From: Anaerolineae bacterium
Lineage (GTDB): Bacteria; Chloroflexota; Anaerolineae; Anaerolineales; Villigracilaceae
Length of the DNA stretch: 5,774 nt
Direction: 5' to 3'
Assembly: GCA_003694975.1 (NCBI GenBank)
Contig: RFJH01000128.1
Location: 1 to 5,774 of the forward strand
The notes under the pieces are model-generated. The model saw only the letters and a list, made by a program, of their open reading frames with translations, made no database searches and was not told where the DNA came from. Shown one piece after another: positions 4,618 through 5,774 of this stretch. A program made the position numbers and the translations under genes. Each line of letters begins with the position of its first letter. Position 1 is the first letter of the stretch.

Positions 4618-5774
4618 ATGGATGAGAACAAACAACGTCCTCATAGGATACGAGAGCAACTGTTATTATTCACCGAGGCTTCCTCGCTGCCTGATCACCT
4701 GCCGCAACCCGATGAATTGCGGCCTGCATTCGATTTGCTTGCACTCTTTGACGAATGCCATAACTATATTTATGCGAATGAGGGCCTGCTGAAAGAAAGA
4801 ATTTTCCATGAGATCGTCAAACTATTGGTAATGAAACTCTACGATGAGCAGATAAACAGGGAGGGAGAATTACAGTTCGGAATCACGGCCTCTGAATATG
4901 AAGCCCTCTTGCGAGGCGAAGAAAATCCTTTTGAAAGACGTCTTTCTCGATTGTACACAGCAGTTCACGAACGCTATCACGATTTGATTGCAGAAACCGC
5001 CCTCAGATTAAAGCCCCTTACTTTGGCCTACGTCGTTGCGCGCCTCCAGCGTGTTGACCTCACGAATACACCGGGCGACGTAAAAGGGGAGGCTTTTCAA
5101 TCATTTGTGTACCGCTATCAAAGAGGAGACCGAGGGGAATTCTTCACGCCGTATCCGGTCGTGAGATTGGCGGTTGAGATGATTGCGCCGAAGCCTGATG
5201 AAAAGGTTATCGACCCGGCCTGTGGCAGCGGGGGGTTTCTGATTCAAACAATTTCTTTTTTACGGAATTCTTTCCCTCAAACGGACATTACTGCCTACAT
5301 CCGTGAGAATGTTCGGGGGGTGGAGTTCAACCCTGATATCGCATTGGCGGCCACGGTTCGCCTGGCCTTTGAGGGGGGCACAGGAACAGAAATCCTCTGT
5401 GCGAACTCGCTCTCCGAGATCGATGAACTTGACGGCACCTTTGACGTTGTGCTTACCAATCCCCCCTTTGGCAGTAAGGGGCGCATAGAAGACAGACGCA
5501 TTCTCAAAGAATACATTTTGGCGCGCAGGTGGTACCAGGATGCAGATGGCTGTTGGAAACCATCTAGAGTAGTGCGGGCAGGGCAATCTCCAGAGGTGCT
5601 TTTTATCGAGAAAAGTTTGCGTCTTCTCAGACCTGGGGGACGCATGGCAATTGTTCTTCCAGATGGTCTGCTTCAGAATATTTCCAGCACTTATCTCCGC
5701 TTCTGGATTCGCTCGCAAGCCAGGATACTGGCCGTCGTTTCCATACCCCAAGAGGCCTTTATCCCGTATGGCAC
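4618..5774 (+). CDS. Type I-like N6-adenine DNA methyltransferase (HsdM family), partial at 3' end
   Basis: 385 codons with no stop before the window edge; HsdM-type proteins usually continue well beyond this. It transfers a methyl group from S-adenosylmethionine to adenine N6, protecting host sites from the partner nuclease. The N-terminal helical domain includes FDECHNYIYANEGL (44-57) and EIVKLLVMKLYDE (65-77), typical of HsdM-like proteins. The catalytic domain follows: GEFFTP (173-178), SAM-binding motif I DPACGSGGFL (199-208), an acidic residue after the next strand (GVEFNPD, 234-240), catalytic motif IV NPPF (281-284), and RPGGRMAIVLPDGLL (338-352). All expected residues are present, so it looks active. 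The start at ATG 4618 follows an in-frame TGA; AGGGAG at 4602-4607 is a somewhat distant ribosome site (10 bases). Whether a target-recognition domain or a separate HsdS follows cannot be seen. Confidence 0.92.
   Translation, partial: MDENKQRPHRIREQLLLFTEASSLPDHLPQPDELRPAFDLLALFDECHNYIYANEGLLKERIFHEIVKLLVMKLYDEQINREGELQFGITASEYEALLRGEENPFERRLSRLYTAVHERYHDLIAETALRLKPLTLAYVVARLQRVDLTNTPGDVKGEAFQSFVYRYQRGDRGEFFTPYPVVRLAVEMIAPKPDEKVIDPACGSGGFLIQTISFLRNSFPQTDITAYIRENVRGVEFNPDIALAATVRLAFEGGTGTEILCANSLSEIDELDGTFDVVLTNPPFGSKGRIEDRRILKEYILARRWYQDADGCWKPSRVVRAGQSPEVLFIEKSLRLLRPGGRMAIVLPDGLLQNISSTYLRFWIRSQARILAVVSIPQEAFIPYG

Larger units (their letters stand above)
3587..5774 (+). other. Lower-GC restriction-modification segment, probably horizontally acquired
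   Basis: Composition changes abruptly after the wzm stop. Hand-counted 60-base lines give 67% GC at 2701-2760, but 38% at 3601-3660, 35% at 3901-3960, 37% at 4801-4860 and 42% at 5221-5280. Codon use shifts with it, from C/G-ending codons to many A/T-ending ones. Gene content also switches from sugar metabolism to DNA restriction. No inverted repeats, target duplication, tRNA or integrase are visible at the left border, and the right border lies outside the window. Confidence 0.6.

Noticed and set aside
5260..5751. Open frame on the - strand (about 163 codons) opposite the methyltransferase
   Set aside because: The + strand frame holds the continuous motif series DPACGSGGFL, NPPF and RPGGRMAIVLPDG; the reverse frame has no recognisable domain.
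1..5774. CRISPR arrays, tRNA or rRNA genes, insertion sequence ends
   Set aside because: I looked for regularly spaced direct repeats, tRNA cloverleaf patterns and paired terminal inverted repeats and saw none.

Overview
The window holds the promoter-proximal part of a surface-polysaccharide (EPS/O-antigen-type) operon, followed by part of a restriction-modification (R-M) locus. All genes are on the + strand. The first part is GC-rich (lines counted by hand are often above 60% GC) and its genes overlap tightly. This, together with the pairing of an EPS-type winged-helix regulator with SDR sugar-nucleotide enzymes and a Wzm-like permease, fits a GC-rich environmental bacterium. Anaerolineae-like Chloroflexota is my best guess, but that is an impression of gene style and not a demonstrated assignment.

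Layout. Bases 1-69 are probably the end of an unidentified upstream gene. It is closed by a 9-bp-stem intrinsic terminator (103-138), whose T-tract runs directly into a near-consensus sigma70 promoter (TTGACG, 16 bp, TATAAT; 137-164). A perfect 6-bp inverted repeat (162-178) overlaps the -10 element and sits just before the first gene, as expected for an autoregulatory operator. The operon then reads: a 160-aa winged-helix regulator with an extra C-terminal domain (190-672); an NAD-type NDP-sugar epimerase/dehydratase (669-1682); a GDP-L-fucose-synthase-like enzyme with an internal insertion (1701-2744); and an ABC-2 polysaccharide export permease, Wzm (2744-3586). The last three would make nucleotide-sugar precursors and export the finished polymer.

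The ATP-binding partner of the permease (Wzt), normally the next gene, is absent. A TGATG stop/start overlap at the end of wzm opens a frame of only 12 codons, and composition then drops sharply: several hand-counted lines after 3600 are 35-42% GC. From 3617 onward the genes are of a different kind: a compact 322-aa protein with a PD-(D/E)XK nuclease signature, then a type I-like (HsdM) N6-adenine DNA methyltransferase that runs off the window. The simplest reading is that an R-M cassette was inserted into, or replaced, the sugar-export operon exactly at the wzm/wzt border.

The most unusual element is the R-M pair. A HsdM-like methyltransferase is preceded by a small stand-alone nuclease, with no HsdR helicase and no HsdS in view. 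Whether the specificity subunit lies beyond the edge cannot be seen.
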